From assembly GCA_903823545.1 (NCBI GenBank), contig CAIJTL010001521.1:1-14437 (forward strand): DNA of 14,437 nt, read 5' to 3'. How positions within the stretch are numbered: position 1 is the stretch's first letter; each line of letters opens with the position of its first letter. Source of the stretch: an uncultured Planctomycetaceae bacterium (lineage in GTDB: Bacteria > Planctomycetota > Planctomycetia > Planctomycetales > Planctomycetaceae). Shown piece by piece: positions 14,367 to 14,437 of this stretch. Position numbers and translations under genes: made by a program. The notes under the pieces were generated by a model. It searched no databases and was not told where the DNA came from. It saw only the letters and a program-made list of their open reading frames with translations.

Positions 14367-14437
14367 ACGTAGCCGTCACGCTCTGCGTGACGAGCCGAAA
14401 GTTGATCAAAGCTTTGTGGCGCACTCGGCTCATCACG
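14367..14437 (+). repeat. Palindromic dispersed element, copy 2 (cut by window end)
   Basis: It starts 12 bp after the acyltransferase stop with ACGTAGCCGTCACGCTC, a near-exact match to copy 1 read on the minus strand. The similarity continues through TATCAA/GATCAA and GCTTTGTG to ATCACG at the edge. CGTCACGC (14374-14381) and GCGTGACG (14385-14392) form an 8-bp hairpin with a 3-base loop. A second inverted pair (14386-14398 with 14425-14437) matches at 12 of 13 positions. Confidence 0.8.

Overview
This window most likely comes from a planctomycete (Planctomycetia, Pirellulales-like). The evidence is circumstantial. There is a secreted formylglycine-type sulfatase with a C-terminal extension, a membrane HD-GYP phosphodiesterase, a two-PDZ trypsin-like protease, an exported alpha/beta hydrolase, and several families of palindromic dispersed repeats between genes. 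Start codons are often GTG rather than ATG. No taxonomic marker is present, so the assignment is an inference.

Layout. At the left edge (1-1852, minus strand) lie a secreted alpha/beta hydrolase, cut by the window edge, and an HD-GYP c-di-GMP phosphodiesterase. A divergent promoter region (1853-2063) leads to a plus-strand nucleoside hydrolase (2064-3023) with altered active-site residues. From about 9220 down to 3114 there is a run of five minus-strand genes: terC, rfbB (rmlB), prfB, a XerC/XerD recombinase and an HtrA/DegP-like protease. They are spaced by 100-325 bp and are functionally unrelated, so they are probably separate units rather than one tight operon. The prfB gene carries the classical programmed +1 frameshift (CTT TGA C) after codon 23. 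It must be read as one 368-residue RF2, not as a short leader plus a truncated protein. A sulfatase (9496-11349) is divergent from terC.

The stretch 11350-11965 holds no intact gene. It contains a hairpin-forming repeat cluster and the 3' remnant of a TIR-domain gene with an in-frame TAG. The remnant's 5' side is replaced by a 91-bp palindromic repeat. Beyond it is a sugar-type (RbsA/MglA-like) double ABC ATPase with no permease or binding protein in the window. Divergent from that is a DUF374-type lysophospholipid acyltransferase. A second copy of the 91-bp repeat starts 12 bp after the acyltransferase stop and runs off the right edge.

No complete, obviously new multi-gene system is visible. 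The points that repay checking are the prfB recoding site, the eroded TIR gene with its repeat insertion, the four families of inverted repeats, the substituted catalytic positions of the nucleoside hydrolase, and the asymmetric, orphan ABC ATPase. No rRNA, tRNA, CRISPR array, transposase or replication origin was recognised.
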